DNA of 29,557 bases from Saccoglossus kowalevskii (GCF_000003605.2 NW_003150757.1:610006-639562), one strand, 5' to 3'; shown: positions 10,101 through 18,674, numbered from the stretch's first letter. Notes: a model not told the origin generated them from the sequence alone. Made by a program: numbers and translations.

Positions 10101-13100
10101 GTCATCTGTGCTTCTATATTTCTCTGTATGGTCATCGATGACGGTTGTGAACATACTATTTTATTTATGAAATACTTGGAAATAATAGATATTTCTTCAT
10201 TTATGGATCGCTATTTCTTTAATGCTTTCATTATAAAACCAAAAAGTGGAAACAATTCTTTAAAAAATATATTAGAAGATTCTGAGTGCATGTGAAATAC
10301 ACTTGTTGGGCGGCTGCTTCCGATAACCTTTGAATGTTGAATGACATACATTAGTGTGCTAGTATTAGAACAATGCATGTTGTTATTTATTAAAGTTTGT
10401 CTTTAATAACCAATGTTGCCTCTGTTCATATAGGTGGCATGCAGCAAGTGACCTTAGCGGCCATTACCGGCCAGACTGGTCAGGCAGCCTCAGGATTGAC
10501 GCAAATACCAATACCGTTAACACTACATGCACATGTAAGTATTTATCTGTCTTGTAATGGTAATGTTGGAGTTCTGTGGCTTACTTCCCTCGGGCAATCA
10601 ACTGCTATGGTAACTATTTTTTGAAAAGATGTTGTGTTGTATTTTCGATTTATTTCCGAGGAGTTATAAATACCAAGATCACCAATTAAATTTGTGGATA
10701 TCAAAATTTTTTGTTTATCTGTAAATACCTTCATTGTGCATGGTCCTACCCTCACATGTAGTGAGTTGTAATAGCATGCTGCAGGTGAAATAATAATTTT
10801 CATAGTGAATTTTGTAATACGGTTTAAGACTATTGGTGACTATTATGTACAAAGCATTGTGGATATTGAAATTGTTTGCGTACTTCCAGATTAGTTAAAA
10901 GGGGCTGTTCTTGTCCTGTAGATATATTGTTCTCAACCTCGCCATCATTGGACAATAAAAAACCTAATCCTCAATATGTAAACATAGTTGCATGAGTCAA
11001 TTGATGGTTGTAATGGCCACACGAATATTGCTAATATGTGGGGGAAACATTATGCAAATCTACTATCCTGTGTATCGGACAACAAGGATGAACAATATGT
11101 AAGAAGCAAACTTCAGAATGGAAACTCATCACAGGACATGATCGTACGTCCAACGGAGATTCAATGTAGCATACACGAACTTGCTGTTGGAAAATCGACT
11201 GGTCCTGATGGCATTTCTGCTGAGCATATTAAGCATGCACATGACAGTGTTCTCATTTTGTTTTCATTATTATTCACCGCGGCGCATTTTCACGTCTATT
11301 TACCGCCAAATATGTTAGAAACTACGTTGGTGCCGATTGTGAAAAATAAAAATGGTGATATTACTAGTGCTGGAAATTATCGTCCCATTGCTACTGCTAC
11401 TGCAATCTCGAAGCTGTATGAGAATCTCATTTTGGAGCGCTGTGGTCAGTATCTTCGTACGAGTGACCATCAATTTGGCTTCAAAAAAGGTCATTCCACT
11501 GATATTAAAGTTTTCATACTTTAAATGGTTTTAGGCAAGGCAGTATTCTATCACCACACCTGTTTACTGTTTACATAGATGGACTCAGCAATGAACTTGG
11601 CAATACGGGTATTGGTTGCCATTTATCTGAAAAATGTCTTAATCATTTAATGTATGCAGACGACATAGTTTTAATATGCCCATCTGTGAAGTGCTTGAAT
11701 CGTTTGCTGACTACCTGTACTTATTTTGCCAACAATCATAACATCAAATTCAAGAGTGATGAAACGAAGTGTATGTATATACTGCCTCCTCGTAGTAGTA
11801 CTGTAGATTACTTTATTTTCGCTTGGAATTTATTTTCGCTATTTTCGCTGAAAATATAATCCAGCGAATATACCTTTTTTCCTATATTTCACATTAAGCT
11901 CATCAAAAATCAGTGAAAAGTACCGGGGGGTAATTCCATACAAAACGCCTAAAAAGTCTTTTCAGCGAAAATTAATTCCAGCGAAAATAAAGTATTCCAC
12001 AGTATTACACGTATTCCTCATGTTTATCTAAATGATACTACGCTGGATTTTCGCGCTATTTTTTTATGTCAGTATTTCTGAAACTCAGATTTTAAATGGT
12101 GTTTCCACTTTTTTAAGTGTTCTGCGTAAGTCCAGAGCTGGCTTTTACACAAGATTGACTTCTAGTGAGAATTGTTTAATTGTGGCAGCCATGTCTACTG
12201 CCATGTTGAGGGACAGCAACTACTGGAAAAGGGTCTTTTCTGATATTTATAAGGCGCCATATTTCTAATGTCTGTTTTGCTGTTGTGTTTTTAGTAATTT
12301 TAACTTTGTTATGAGCTGGTTCTCGAAATAAAAACTATTATTATTATATATATGACTAATTTACATAACACTAAGATAATTACTTCATTATATCTATTGT
12401 AATGGGTAAATACCAGAAAAAAAAAATGTTGTGGGTCATCGCGCACATCAATTAAATATGTCAATTCTACAGTAACTTTTTGTTAGCTCCGCTGTCGACT
12501 TTGTCGAGCGGAGCTTATCATATGAGTGATTGTCCGTCGTCGTCGTCCGTGTCAATGTTTTTCTTTTTTGACTTCTTCTTGAAAACTACAAGCCTGAATG
12601 CTTTGATACTTGGTGTATATGTACCTTGGGTAGACCTCTCTCAGATTTGTTCATTTCATGATGATATCTTCAATTCTCTAATTTTGGTGAATATTTTTGT
12701 CATTTTTAGTAAAAAGAGATATTTTCAACTTCTTGTTGAAAACCGCAAGTGCAATTGCTTTGATATTACATATATAGGTACTACATGTGGACCTCCCTCA
12801 GATTTGTTCATTTTGTAATGATATCTTTAATTCTCTAATTTTGGTGAATATTTTTGTCATTTTTGGTAAAAAGTGATATTTTCGACTTCTTGTTGAAAAC
12901 CGCAAGTCCAATTGCTTTGATATTACATATATAGGTACTACATGTGGACCTCTCTCAGATTTGTTCATTTTGTAATGATATCTTTAATTCTCTAATTTCG
13001 GTGAATATTTTTGTAATTTTTNNNNNNNNNNNNNNNNNNNNNNNNNNNNNNNNNNNNNNNNNNNNNNNNNNGCTTTGATATTACATATATAGGTACTACA

Positions 13101-13866
13101 TGTGGACCTCTCTCAGATTTGTTCATTTTGTAATGATATCTTTAATTCTCTAATTTCGGTGAATATTTTTGTAATTTTTGGTAAAAATTGATATTTTCAA
13201 CTTCTTGTTGAAAACCGCAAGTCCAATTGCTTTGATATTACATATATAGGTACTACATGTGGACCTCTCTCAGATTTGTTCATTTCATGATGATATCTTT
13301 AATTCTCTAATTTTAATGAATATTTTTGTAATTTTTGGTAAAAAGTGATATTTTCGACTTCTTGTTGAAAACCGCAAGTCCAATTGCTTTGATATATTAT
13401 ACATATAGGTACTACATGTGGACCTCTCTCAGATTTGTTCATTTTCTAATGATATCTTCTGTTCTTTAATTGCCATGTGCATTGCTAACAGAGGAGCTAT
13501 CTCAGCCGACAGGCTGCTTGTTTCTAATATTTTCAAGAAAATGAAACATTCAATTTCCTGAAAAATCTAAATAAATGAAATGTTGAGACAATTTTAAAAT
13601 TAAAATAAAAAAAAAAAATTCTGGTCTTAATGTAGCTGTAATGTTTATTCAAATTATATACTGTATATTGCCGTGGGAGAGAATATTCTGCCTATAGTAT
13701 TTTGACAGTTGTGTCCATCAAAAGGAAATTCTGTTTTCGCCATCCTGTCACTATAGTATTAGTAATAATTCATTTGCCTTGTGTATGTCTTTCTCAGGGT
13801 CAAAGTGTTGATGCAACAGACTTGCAGCAATCAGTTGGAGACATTAAGGTATCAAGGCCAGAGTGA
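800..13866 (+). CDS. SRF: Serum response factor (SRF), complete gene, 8 coding exons
   Basis: The coding sequence joins 800-1192, 1494-1754, 5149-5233, 7057-7260, 7724-8083, 9884-10015, 10434-10534 and 13798-13866, giving 534 aa (human SRF has 508). All junctions are GT-AG and the phases agree. SRF is a nuclear MADS-box factor that binds CArG boxes as a dimer and drives immediate-early and muscle/cytoskeletal genes with TCF or MRTF cofactors. The MADS box and SAM extension (residues about 102-195) are almost identical to human SRF. The C-terminal activation region is looser but keeps recognisable blocks: FTVTNIPG, MTNYM, VPTT, VVYAP and GGMQQV. The start is supported by an in-frame TAA at 785-787 and by A at -3. 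Odd points are a 30-residue polyglutamine tract (about 390-419) and three frame-neutral exons in a row. Orthology is very secure; the least certain boundaries are those of the short exons. Confidence 0.95.
1193..1493 (+). other. SRF: SRF intron 1
   Basis: A 301-bp phase-0 intron that interrupts the MADS box between KK and AYEL. Nothing else was recognised in it. Confidence 0.85.
1494..1754 (+). CDS. SRF: SRF coding exon 2: second half of MADS box and SAM extension
   Basis: Encodes residues 132-218 from AYELSTLTGTQVM to the donor AAG|GTATGC. It carries the MADS beta strands (LLVASETGHVYTFAT) and the SAM-type extension (KLQPMITSESGKALIQTCLN), which mediate dimerisation and cofactor contact. 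RMSATGFEETELSYQV after it is also well conserved. The acceptor is preceded by TTTTGCATTATAG. Both ends are phase 0. Compared with human SRF in the core, the few changes (for example Leu to Met at 144 and Thr to Ser in TSESGK) are conservative. Confidence 0.95.
2182..2303 (+). promoter_or_regulatory. SRF: Intronic cluster of three perfect CArG boxes
   Basis: CCAAATATGG at 2182-2191, CCATATATGG at 2213-2222 and CCTTATATGG at 2294-2303 all match CC(A/T)6GG. The first two are the same two decamers as in the promoter, in reverse order. A TTCC (GGAA on the other strand) overlaps the first box, a possible ETS contact as in TCF-type serum response elements. The likely role is an intronic enhancer or second promoter under SRF feedback. 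Confidence 0.7.
4321..4560. repeat. Hairpin-headed repeat-like segment
   Basis: The segment 4321-4356 folds into a hairpin. Its perfect core is TTTCAGGC (4329-4336) and GCCTGAAA (4341-4348) around an AACA loop, with imperfect flanking pairing. The sequence after it resembles interspersed-repeat filler, and the layout recalls the hairpin-headed element at 12485. The 3' boundary is not visible. Confidence 0.35.
5149..5233 (+). CDS. SRF: SRF coding exon 3
   Basis: An 85-nt exon encoding DGTKTHMFTVTNIPGAGADG and eight more residues, plus one base of a split Gly codon. It matches the human block FTVTNLPG directly after the SAM region. The acceptor is TTTCTTAG and the donor is GCAG|GTAAGG. It starts in phase 0 and ends in phase 1. 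Confidence 0.88.
5867..6121. mobile_element. MITE-like element with 17-18 bp terminal inverted repeats
   Basis: The left end CTACCCTACCAATATTA (5867-5883) is the inverse of TAATGTTGGTAGGGTAG at the right end (to 6121), with one mismatch. The element is about 255 bp, AT-rich and non-coding. Inner arms also tend to pair. No clear target-site duplication is visible, so the superfamily is undetermined. Confidence 0.6.
6391..6428. repeat. 19-bp direct repeat, each copy a palindrome
   Basis: GAACAATTTTGTTCTGACT occurs twice in tandem (6391-6409 and 6410-6428), and each copy contains the inverted pair GAACAA/TTGTTC. Outside, TTTGTCAG (from 6385) and CTGACAAA (from 6425) form a further inverted pair, so the whole block can fold as one hairpin. 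Confidence 0.65.
6600..6815. repeat. Degenerate tandem repeat, about 66-bp period
   Basis: AATAATATATTCAC starts at 6684 and again at 6750. Each is followed by AACTTTGGATG and then CATGCATGCA, giving two clear copies. The flanks repeat ATTCAC and TTTAATTCAC in more decayed form. It is non-coding and lies within SRF intron 3. Confidence 0.5.
7057..7260 (+). CDS. SRF: SRF coding exon 4
   Basis: A 204-nt exon, phase 1 at both ends, so it can be skipped without a frameshift. It encodes a Thr/Ser/Asn-rich activation segment with YPMTNYMP, which corresponds to FPITNYLAP in human SRF. It ends MQLPGGIATILSP before the donor CCAG|GTATCA, similar to the MQLPTSFTLMPGG block of human SRF. The acceptor is CATATATAG. 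Confidence 0.88.
7261..7723 (+). other. SRF: SRF intron 4 with scattered degenerate repeats
   Basis: A 463-bp intron. GTGGTTTACAATCTGT occurs at 7320-7335 and again from 7468, with decayed relatives near 7528 and 7566 and an associated TGTACAAATG/TATACAAATG motif. No gene was seen. Confidence 0.6.
7724..8083 (+). CDS. SRF: SRF coding exon 5 with polyglutamine tract
   Basis: A 360-nt exon, phase 1 at both ends. It encodes a Gln-rich segment (LPQLQTQGQQVQVQAGQVQ) corresponding to the AQQVPVQAIQVHQ region of human SRF, then a pure run of 30 Gln, then TTTISLVPSSQVPTT. The donor is ACAG|GTATAA at 8084. An upstream CAG|GTACCC at 8071 would break the phase with exon 6 and lose VPTT, which human SRF also has. 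Confidence 0.88.
7948..8037 (+). repeat. SRF: CAG/CAA polyglutamine-coding repeat (30 codons)
   Basis: Thirty consecutive glutamine codons in SRF exon 5, a mixture of CAA and CAG with no pure CAG run longer than four. An MQQQQQN stretch precedes it after a short spacer. The mixed codons argue for a selected or slowly slipping tract. Confidence 0.95.
8448..9257. mobile_element. Non-autonomous DNA transposon-like element with imperfect TIRs
   Basis: The left end (CTTCCCTGATCATAAGCTCC) mirrors the right end, whose reverse complement reads CTTCTCCGATCATAGTAAGC. Next to both ends lies a TAAGCCCACC motif (about 8478 and 9193), in direct orientation. The element carries no transposase frame. The exact ends and the target duplication are unclear. 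Confidence 0.45.
9398..9471. repeat. Strong inverted repeat / hairpin
   Basis: CCTGGGCGATGTTTTGG (9398-9414) pairs with CCAAAACATCACCCAGG (9455-9471) over 17 bp with one G-T type mismatch. Inside, CGGCT and AGCCG can extend the stem. It lies in SRF intron 5. Confidence 0.7.
9884..10015 (+). CDS. SRF: SRF coding exon 6
   Basis: A 132-nt exon, phase 1 at both ends. It encodes ATSMPSHVMYQTAQGVVYAP and then a segment ending LTFLNYPAITQLQEM. This matches the human stretch around HMMY, AVMYAP and LTVLNAF in the transactivation domain. The acceptor is a tandem TAGTAG at 9881-9886. The donor is ATGG|GTAAGG. Confidence 0.88.
10016..10433 (+). other. SRF: SRF intron 6
   Basis: A 418-bp phase-1 intron with strong donor GTAAGG. 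Nothing else was recognised in it. Confidence 0.8.
10434..10534 (+). CDS. SRF: SRF coding exon 7
   Basis: A 101-nt exon encoding GGMQQVTLAAITGQTGQAAS and then GLTQIPIPLTLHAH. It corresponds to the human segment GGVPQVFLTASSGTVQIPVS. It begins in phase 1, completing a Gly codon, and ends in phase 0 at CAT|GTAAGT, a strong donor. The acceptor is TTCATATAG. Confidence 0.85.
10985..12345 (+). mobile_element. LINE (non-LTR retrotransposon) relic, 5' truncated and internally deleted
   Basis: Reverse-transcriptase remnants read in order on the + strand. At 10990-11521 there is a segment with GKSTGPDGISAEHIKHA, NYRPIATATAISKLYENLIL and FGFKKGHST. At 11525-11860 a second segment carries FRQGSILSPHLFTVYIDGLS and the catalytic LMYADDIVL (Tyr-Ala-Asp-Asp from 11650). 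The stretch between them that should hold catalytic block A is missing. A MITE (11801-12002) interrupts the gene. The C-terminal remnant ends at 12268 (RDSNYWKRVFSDIYKAPYF) and is followed by AATAAA and a TTATTATTA tail, typical of a LINE 3' end. The endonuclease domain is absent, so the element is dead. The clade was not assigned. Confidence 0.85.
11801..12002. mobile_element. Mariner-type MITE, copy 1 (nested in the LINE)
   Basis: A 202-bp element flanked by TA. The left end CTGTAGATTACTTTATTTTC is the near-perfect inverse of the right end GAAAATAAAGTATTCCACAG. It is clearly the same family as the element at 16928-17126, sharing the ends and the internal AATCCAGCGAATATAC and CATCAAAAATCAGTGAAAA stretches. 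TA target duplications suggest mobilisation by a Tc1/mariner transposase. Confidence 0.8.
12555..13460. repeat. Tandem array, 157-bp unit, about six copies
   Basis: The anchor TCAGATTTGTTCATTT occurs at about 12641, 12798, 12955, 13113, 13270 and 13429, giving spacings of 157, 157, 158, 157 and 159. The unit includes CTTCTTGTTGAAAACCGCAA and GGTACTACATGTGGACCTC. The first and last copies are the most diverged. A 50-N gap falls inside the fourth spacing. Confidence 0.85.
13022..13071. other. Assembly gap of 50 N
   Basis: Exactly 50 unknown bases inside the 157-bp tandem array. The copy spacing across the gap is 158, so the gap size is consistent with a single missing fragment of about 49 bases. 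A collapsed array with extra whole units is also possible. Confidence 0.95.
13798..13866 (+). CDS. SRF: SRF coding exon 8 (C-terminus and stop)
   Basis: A terminal coding exon of 22 codons plus TGA, encoding GQSVDATDLQQSVGDIKVSR and PE. It resembles the human end LTELQVVNLDTAHSTKSE in having a T/D-L-Q motif near the terminus and a final Glu. The acceptor is TGTCTTTCTCAG, a good polypyrimidine acceptor. The exon is short, so the call rests on phase, acceptor quality and C-terminal similarity. Confidence 0.8.
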   Translation, partial: GQSVDATDLQQSVGDIKVSRPE

Positions 13867-14876
13867 CACTGAATCAACCATATTTAATCATTCCATTTAA
13901 AGAGTTTTCTATGGACGAAGTATGGACTAGAAAACCTGAGAACATCTTCAGTGTATTGTCTGTCTACTAGGAAAAAATGACCAAGTGGTGTATTTTTGGT
14001 ATGTTTTTTTTAACAAAGTAAGAGACACTGGTGCTTGTAGTATACTAGGTCACGGGTCAAAGGTGAGAGGTCATGCTGACAGTTTGTAAGATGTCATGGC
14101 ATTCTCTCTCAATGGAAGTATGTTGTGCCTTTAATGCTCTTTGGCATTTCTTGAATTTAGAAAAAAAAATTCACTGATTTTTTTTTTTTTATTATCACCA
14201 TGTTTAAGAAAAAAATTGTAAAAGAATGACTTTGAAGTAAGCTATTATTAAATTATTCACTTGAATTCAAATTATTAAGTACTTTGACAGACAGGGATAT
14301 GACTGCAGCTGGTTATTACATAGAGCAGATTAGTCAGTAGTATAGCTTACACCCATGTGGGATGTATTGATACCTGGAGTGTCGCGTAACTTTAACAGAT
14401 GGCTGCATTGCATCCCATGGTCCCAACTGATATTTATTTCATACAAAAATCTGCATTACCAGCTGTCAGTCTGTTTGTTTATTATTTTCTTGGTGTATTA
14501 TCAAATAGTATTTCCAGAATTTATTAATCGTATCTTAATTCTTACCAGTGTGCTGAGTTCTTCATCTCAATGTAACTGAATGCTATATGTATATTATTTA
14601 TATATCATTTTTTTCTTTCTTTTAATTTTTAATACTTTATATGTTTTCCTATTTTTTGTTTCTTCCTGTCCGACTGTATTTACCGCGTAGCAACGACAGT
14701 TTACACAATAGATGCATTTACAACAAGATAAAAATTATTTTAGTCGTTAATTTTATGTTTGATATTTGTTCATTCAGTTGGTGCTAAAAATGAATCAGAC
14801 TTGCAAGGTTTTGTTCATTTACATAACATGATTAGACTGGCTTTGCTCTGTCCTGTGCCAGACGTTTTCATTGTTT

Positions 14877-14893
14877 GGGGGGGGGGGGGGGGG
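14877..14893. repeat. G17 homopolymer
   Basis: Seventeen consecutive G in an AT-rich region, directly after TTGTTT. It is unusual in length for this window and prone to sequencing error. Confidence 0.9.
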
Positions 14894-15065
14894 TAAGGGG
14901 AAAATTAAACTTTGAATGCTGTGTGGAAGTAATTTACTTACTGGGCAAGGATTACATCATCATTTGGTTGTGGAATAATTAACTACACCCAGATTAAGAT
15001 TCTTAATAAGGGAACTGGATCTTTCCATATTCGGAGAAAGCATTGGTAAATTTACAACTTATATA

Positions 15066-15286
15066 CTGTAAAACATGTTGAAAAAGCGGCATGCAATTTT
15101 AGCAAATTTTGGTAAAATGACGTAATAGCGAAATGTTGATTTAGCGAATCTCTCTTGTCATTGTTGATTTCTTTGTTTGGTGGCCATTTTGAATTGATAA
15201 TAAAGTCATTAGCGACATCTTGAATTAGCGAATCAGTTCTCTCGCTAAATTCGCAAAGAAAGACGCGAGAAAGACGTGTTTTACAG
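15066..15286. mobile_element. TA-flanked MITE, second family
   Basis: A 221-bp element. CTGTAAAACATG at the left end is the inverse of CGTGTTTTACAG at the right end (one mismatch), and both ends are flanked by TA. Internal TTAGCGAAT-type motifs recur several times. The CTGT...ACAG termini and the GCGAA content suggest a distant relation to the 11801/16928 family. Confidence 0.7.
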
Positions 15287-15883
15287 TATGTAAACATGAC
15301 ACTTCCATCAACATTTATTGATTTAATACGAAAAATAAGATGGTTGTGTTTTAGAGGATTTTTGAAGCCTAAAAGATTATTTTGAACTGTATTCGTTATT
15401 AGAAAAATTAAATGAAAGGTTAATAGCTCTAATAGAAATGGCAAGGCGTGCCAATATATTGTGTATTAGGTCACCTTGAATTAAACGAGCAAATCAATAA
15501 TGCAACCTTTTTGTGGACGAAATTTTAGATGTATACATGTACTGACTGACATTTACTTAAAAAAATTTGGCATTTCGTCTAGTTGTGTAGTGTATTCCAT
15601 TTCACGATTTCTGCAGAAAAAGTACCGCACGTATATGTTTTTTTTATTATTATAGCATTAATTTATTAGTACAGATTGGTTGTTTTTTGTGTGTAACATT
15701 TCAACCATTTACATTATCTTGCCGAAGTTTATTCAAACGACCTACCAGCGATATACATGTTCTTTTGATTGGTTAATGATACATCATCATTATCCAATTA
15801 AAACAAGGCTTGTATATATACTACAAGATTTTGTCATATCATTTTTTTTTTAGGAAAAGTAAAGGAATCTTTATTTTTCGTTC

Positions 15884-15899
15884 TACTGTAATTACAGTA
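15884..15899. repeat. 16-bp perfect palindrome resembling fused MITE ends
   Basis: TACTGTAATTACAGTA is a perfect palindrome. It looks like the TA-CTGTA and TACAG-TA ends of the nearby MITEs joined with no interior. Confidence 0.5.
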
Positions 15900-16927
15900 A
15901 TATGTAAATTAATTACCTCTTGTAAATTGTAACAAAAAAATACTTGTATGTTATTAAAAAAAAAGGGTTATTTATTTTTTTAATTCAACTACCATATAGT
16001 GTTCTATAGTTTAATTTCAGTTGAGGGGTGGGTTTCCTGTAGATGGTTGTCACACTCAATATTTCCATGTCATATGTTGCCTACAATTTTTTTTATTGCA
16101 ATATAGATTATTTTATGGCATTTCAAAAATAGGACTGTCTTGTAGAACATTACCCCAACAGAATAGAACATTACCCCAATATAAGTAATTTTTTATAGAA
16201 ATATAGATGGGAAGATGGGATGGGTGGGGTGGGGTGGCATAAAAGCAATGATTTAGTGGAACCAACATTCTAGAAATAAAGCCCAAGTGCTTTGAATAAT
16301 TAATGAATCATTCCGTAGTGAAAAAAAAATAGTTTTCATATCAACTTTCTTTTTTGTATGTATTTTTTTTTTAAATACACCTTGAGGATTTTTTTCTTTT
16401 TTTTAAAATACAAAGTTTAGTAGTCTGTGTGGCTACTGAGTATTGATGCCTGCCACTTTTTTCTGTGCATTTATAACAACATATTGGGTAATTTTACAGT
16501 AATTTTGATAAGTTTCATAACTAGCGCATTTCTAAGAATTTTAGTTTTATTTCCCAATTCTAGCTGTGGAGAAGTACTTTATTCAAAGTAAATACTTATT
16601 TGTATAAGAATGTATTATAAATTTTTATACTATTTTATACTGGTAAAATATTAAGAAAAAAGGAAAAGAATGGTAGCTGGATCAAGGGTCTTGTTTCCAG
16701 ATGTGACAGTCAGATAACTGTAATCTTTTTTTTTTTTTTCTTAATTTGATCATTCCATATTAAATATGGTATTATACAAATATTATTCATAACTTTTGTT
16801 TTTGAACCATAGAGATGCTGTATCATGACATTAATATATCGATTTTAGTTCAATAAAAATAAACTATAAGAACAGCTCTTGTATCATCAAATGTTCATAT
16901 TATGTTCTGTTTTACGAGACTCAACTA

Positions 16928-17126
16928 CTGTAGAATACTTTATTTTCGCTTGGAATTTATTTTCGCTGAAGGGATGATTTCGTGAAAATAAAATCCAGCG
17001 AATATACATTTTTTCCTATATTTTACATTAATCTCATCAAAAATCAGTGAAAATAAATTCCAAGCAAAACGCCCAAAAAGCCTTTTTAGCGAAAATTAAT
17101 TCCAGCGAAAATAAAGTATTCCACAG
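16928..17126. mobile_element. Mariner-type MITE, copy 2
   Basis: A 199-bp element flanked by TA at 16926-16927 and 17127-17128. CTGTAGAATACTTTATTTTC at the left is the inverse of GAAAATAAAGTATTCCACAG at the right with one mismatch. It is the sister copy of 11801-12002 and differs mainly by small indels in the left third. Confidence 0.85.
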
Positions 17127-17444
17127 TATATATTGTTTCTAGCGATTTTGCAAGTTGTATCAACTGGAAAGTCAAGGCCGCAATTGGCTTAGTTTTATGT
17201 TCATTTGCATTCTGAAAATAGAATACTAGTATATAGGGAAAAATTGTCTTGCCACTACTTTATTAAAGGGTCAAGTAGTGTTTCTAATGAACCCTGGTCA
17301 ATTGAGATCTTTATAATTTCAAGTCTAGTTGTGAAGAAGTCAAATTGTATACATAGGACTGAATATTACAGCTGTAATTTGGGCCACAATTTAAATAAAC
17401 TGTATGTGTGGAGATGTTTTTTTACGAAATACACAAACCATACG

Positions 17445-17642
17445 AGGGAGTTGTTTAAACTGAATCTTTCATCTGTGAGGAATTTATATAAACAGAAGCT
17501 TTCACCTGCGAGGGAGTTATTCAAACTGCATCTTTTACCTGCGAGGGGGTTATTCAAACTGAATCTTTTACCTGCGAGGGGGTTATTCAAACTGAATCTT
17601 TCACCTGTGAGGAAGTTATTAAAACTGCATCTTTTACATGTG
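17445..17642. repeat. 33-bp minisatellite, six units
   Basis: Six imperfect 33-bp units, each containing AGGGGGTTATTCAAACTGAA or a variant and ending near ACCTGC/ACCTGTG. Because 33 is a multiple of three, the + strand reads as 11-residue repeats of the RGLFKLNLLPA type inside an open frame (17205-17654). The opposite strand is also open. I treat it as a minisatellite rather than a gene, since the frame has no family resemblance and no conserved start context. Confidence 0.8.
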
Positions 17643-18413
17643 AGGGGAAAATAACCAACTTACAAACATCCAGTCAATGCGTTCATTCATCGAAATTTTA
17701 TTTATCGACAACAACTACGTTATAATTCCAAGATAAAATTATTTTTACTGTAAATGATAAGTTATTTGCTACGTCAAGGTGTCACACAATTAATATTGTT
17801 TGATAGTTTTTCAGTGTCTGCTATAAAAGTTCCTGTACTGAACCAATATTTTTTGGAGGTGAGAAAGAGTCCATACCATCATCAGGTATCCTCAATTTAT
17901 AACATAGAACATAATTAAATGCAGGTTAAAAAATATAACTTGTGAAAATTACACATGCTTGATCTGAGAGTTTGAGCACAACTGCATTTTTGTATTTTAC
18001 AAAAAAATCAGAGAAAACAGCTCTTGGGTGTCTATATCGCCATGATAACTATACCGCTAGAATTGTAGGTGTTATTGACACTCGTGGTCATCGATATTTC
18101 ACAATCAGTTGATGAGATTCTACCGAAAAACTTGCTTCTTCGATATTCGTACAGATTAGACACAACATAATAATTTTCATTTCTTGTACGCACTTTCGTG
18201 GTGCAAAAGTGAAATAAAGTGAAATTTCAAGGGTTGGTACAAAAGAAAAAAAAACTTAAAAAAAAAAAATGCATTTAAAATGTTTCTCACACCTTGAGTT
18301 ACAGATAAAAAAAATATTTGGACTTTGAGTAGCGAGCTTAAAATACGTAAGCAAAAATACAGGCCCATAGTTTATGAACTATGTTCCAAAAGCATAAATG
18401 TACAATAAATTAA

Positions 18414-18674
18414 GGTAGAAGTCTACTTATACATGCAAATACTCAGAATTTATTCATTTTGCAATAAATTTTACTTAATATTCAAGAAAATTATTGTGAT
18501 TGATGGGGTACTGTTTGTTGTTCTGAATTATTTAAAAAAATCACTGAAAATCCACAAAACAATGTTATTTCATGTTGCTATGTGGCAATACGCGATTTCA
18601 CTTAATAAATCAATGATTTATGCCCATGCAACTTAAATTTCTCACAAATTACGAGTACCTTGTAGACTTCTACC
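18414..18674. mobile_element. piggyBac-type MITE with TTAA duplication
   Basis: A 261-bp element flanked on both sides by TTAA (18410-18413 and 18675-18678). GGTAGAAGTCTAC at the left is the perfect inverse of GTAGACTTCTACC at the right, giving a 17-bp perfect inverted repeat with the TTAA. TTAA target duplications are diagnostic of the piggyBac superfamily. The interior is AT-rich and its short open frame encodes no transposase. Confidence 0.85.

Larger units (their letters stand above)
12481..13527. mobile_element. Helitron-like element with 157-bp tandem core
   Basis: The left end shows a hairpin, AGCTCCGCT (12485-12493) with AGCGGAGCT (12507-12515), followed by a GTCGTCGTCG run. The core is a 157-bp tandem array. 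The right end has the short hairpin CAGCC-GACA-GGCTG (12503 offset: 13503-13516) and then CTAA at 13524-13527, fitting the CTRR end of Helitrons. Central tandem repeats are typical of non-autonomous Helitron-like elements in marine invertebrates. The left terminus is not certain, and no Rep/helicase frame is present. Confidence 0.5.
10535..13797 (+). other. SRF: SRF intron 7, filled with transposon relics
   Basis: A 3.26-kb phase-0 intron. A LINE relic with a nested MITE (about 10985-12345) and a Helitron-like tandem-repeat element (about 12481-13527) make up most of it. The part from 10535 to 10984 shows no recognisable feature. Confidence 0.75.

Noticed and set aside
12480-12818. 112-codon frame at the start of the 157-bp array
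   Set aside because: It runs through the hairpin and tandem repeat units of a non-coding element.
15052-15444. 130-codon minus-strand frame
   Set aside because: It overlaps the MITE at 15066-15286 and shows no recognisable domain.
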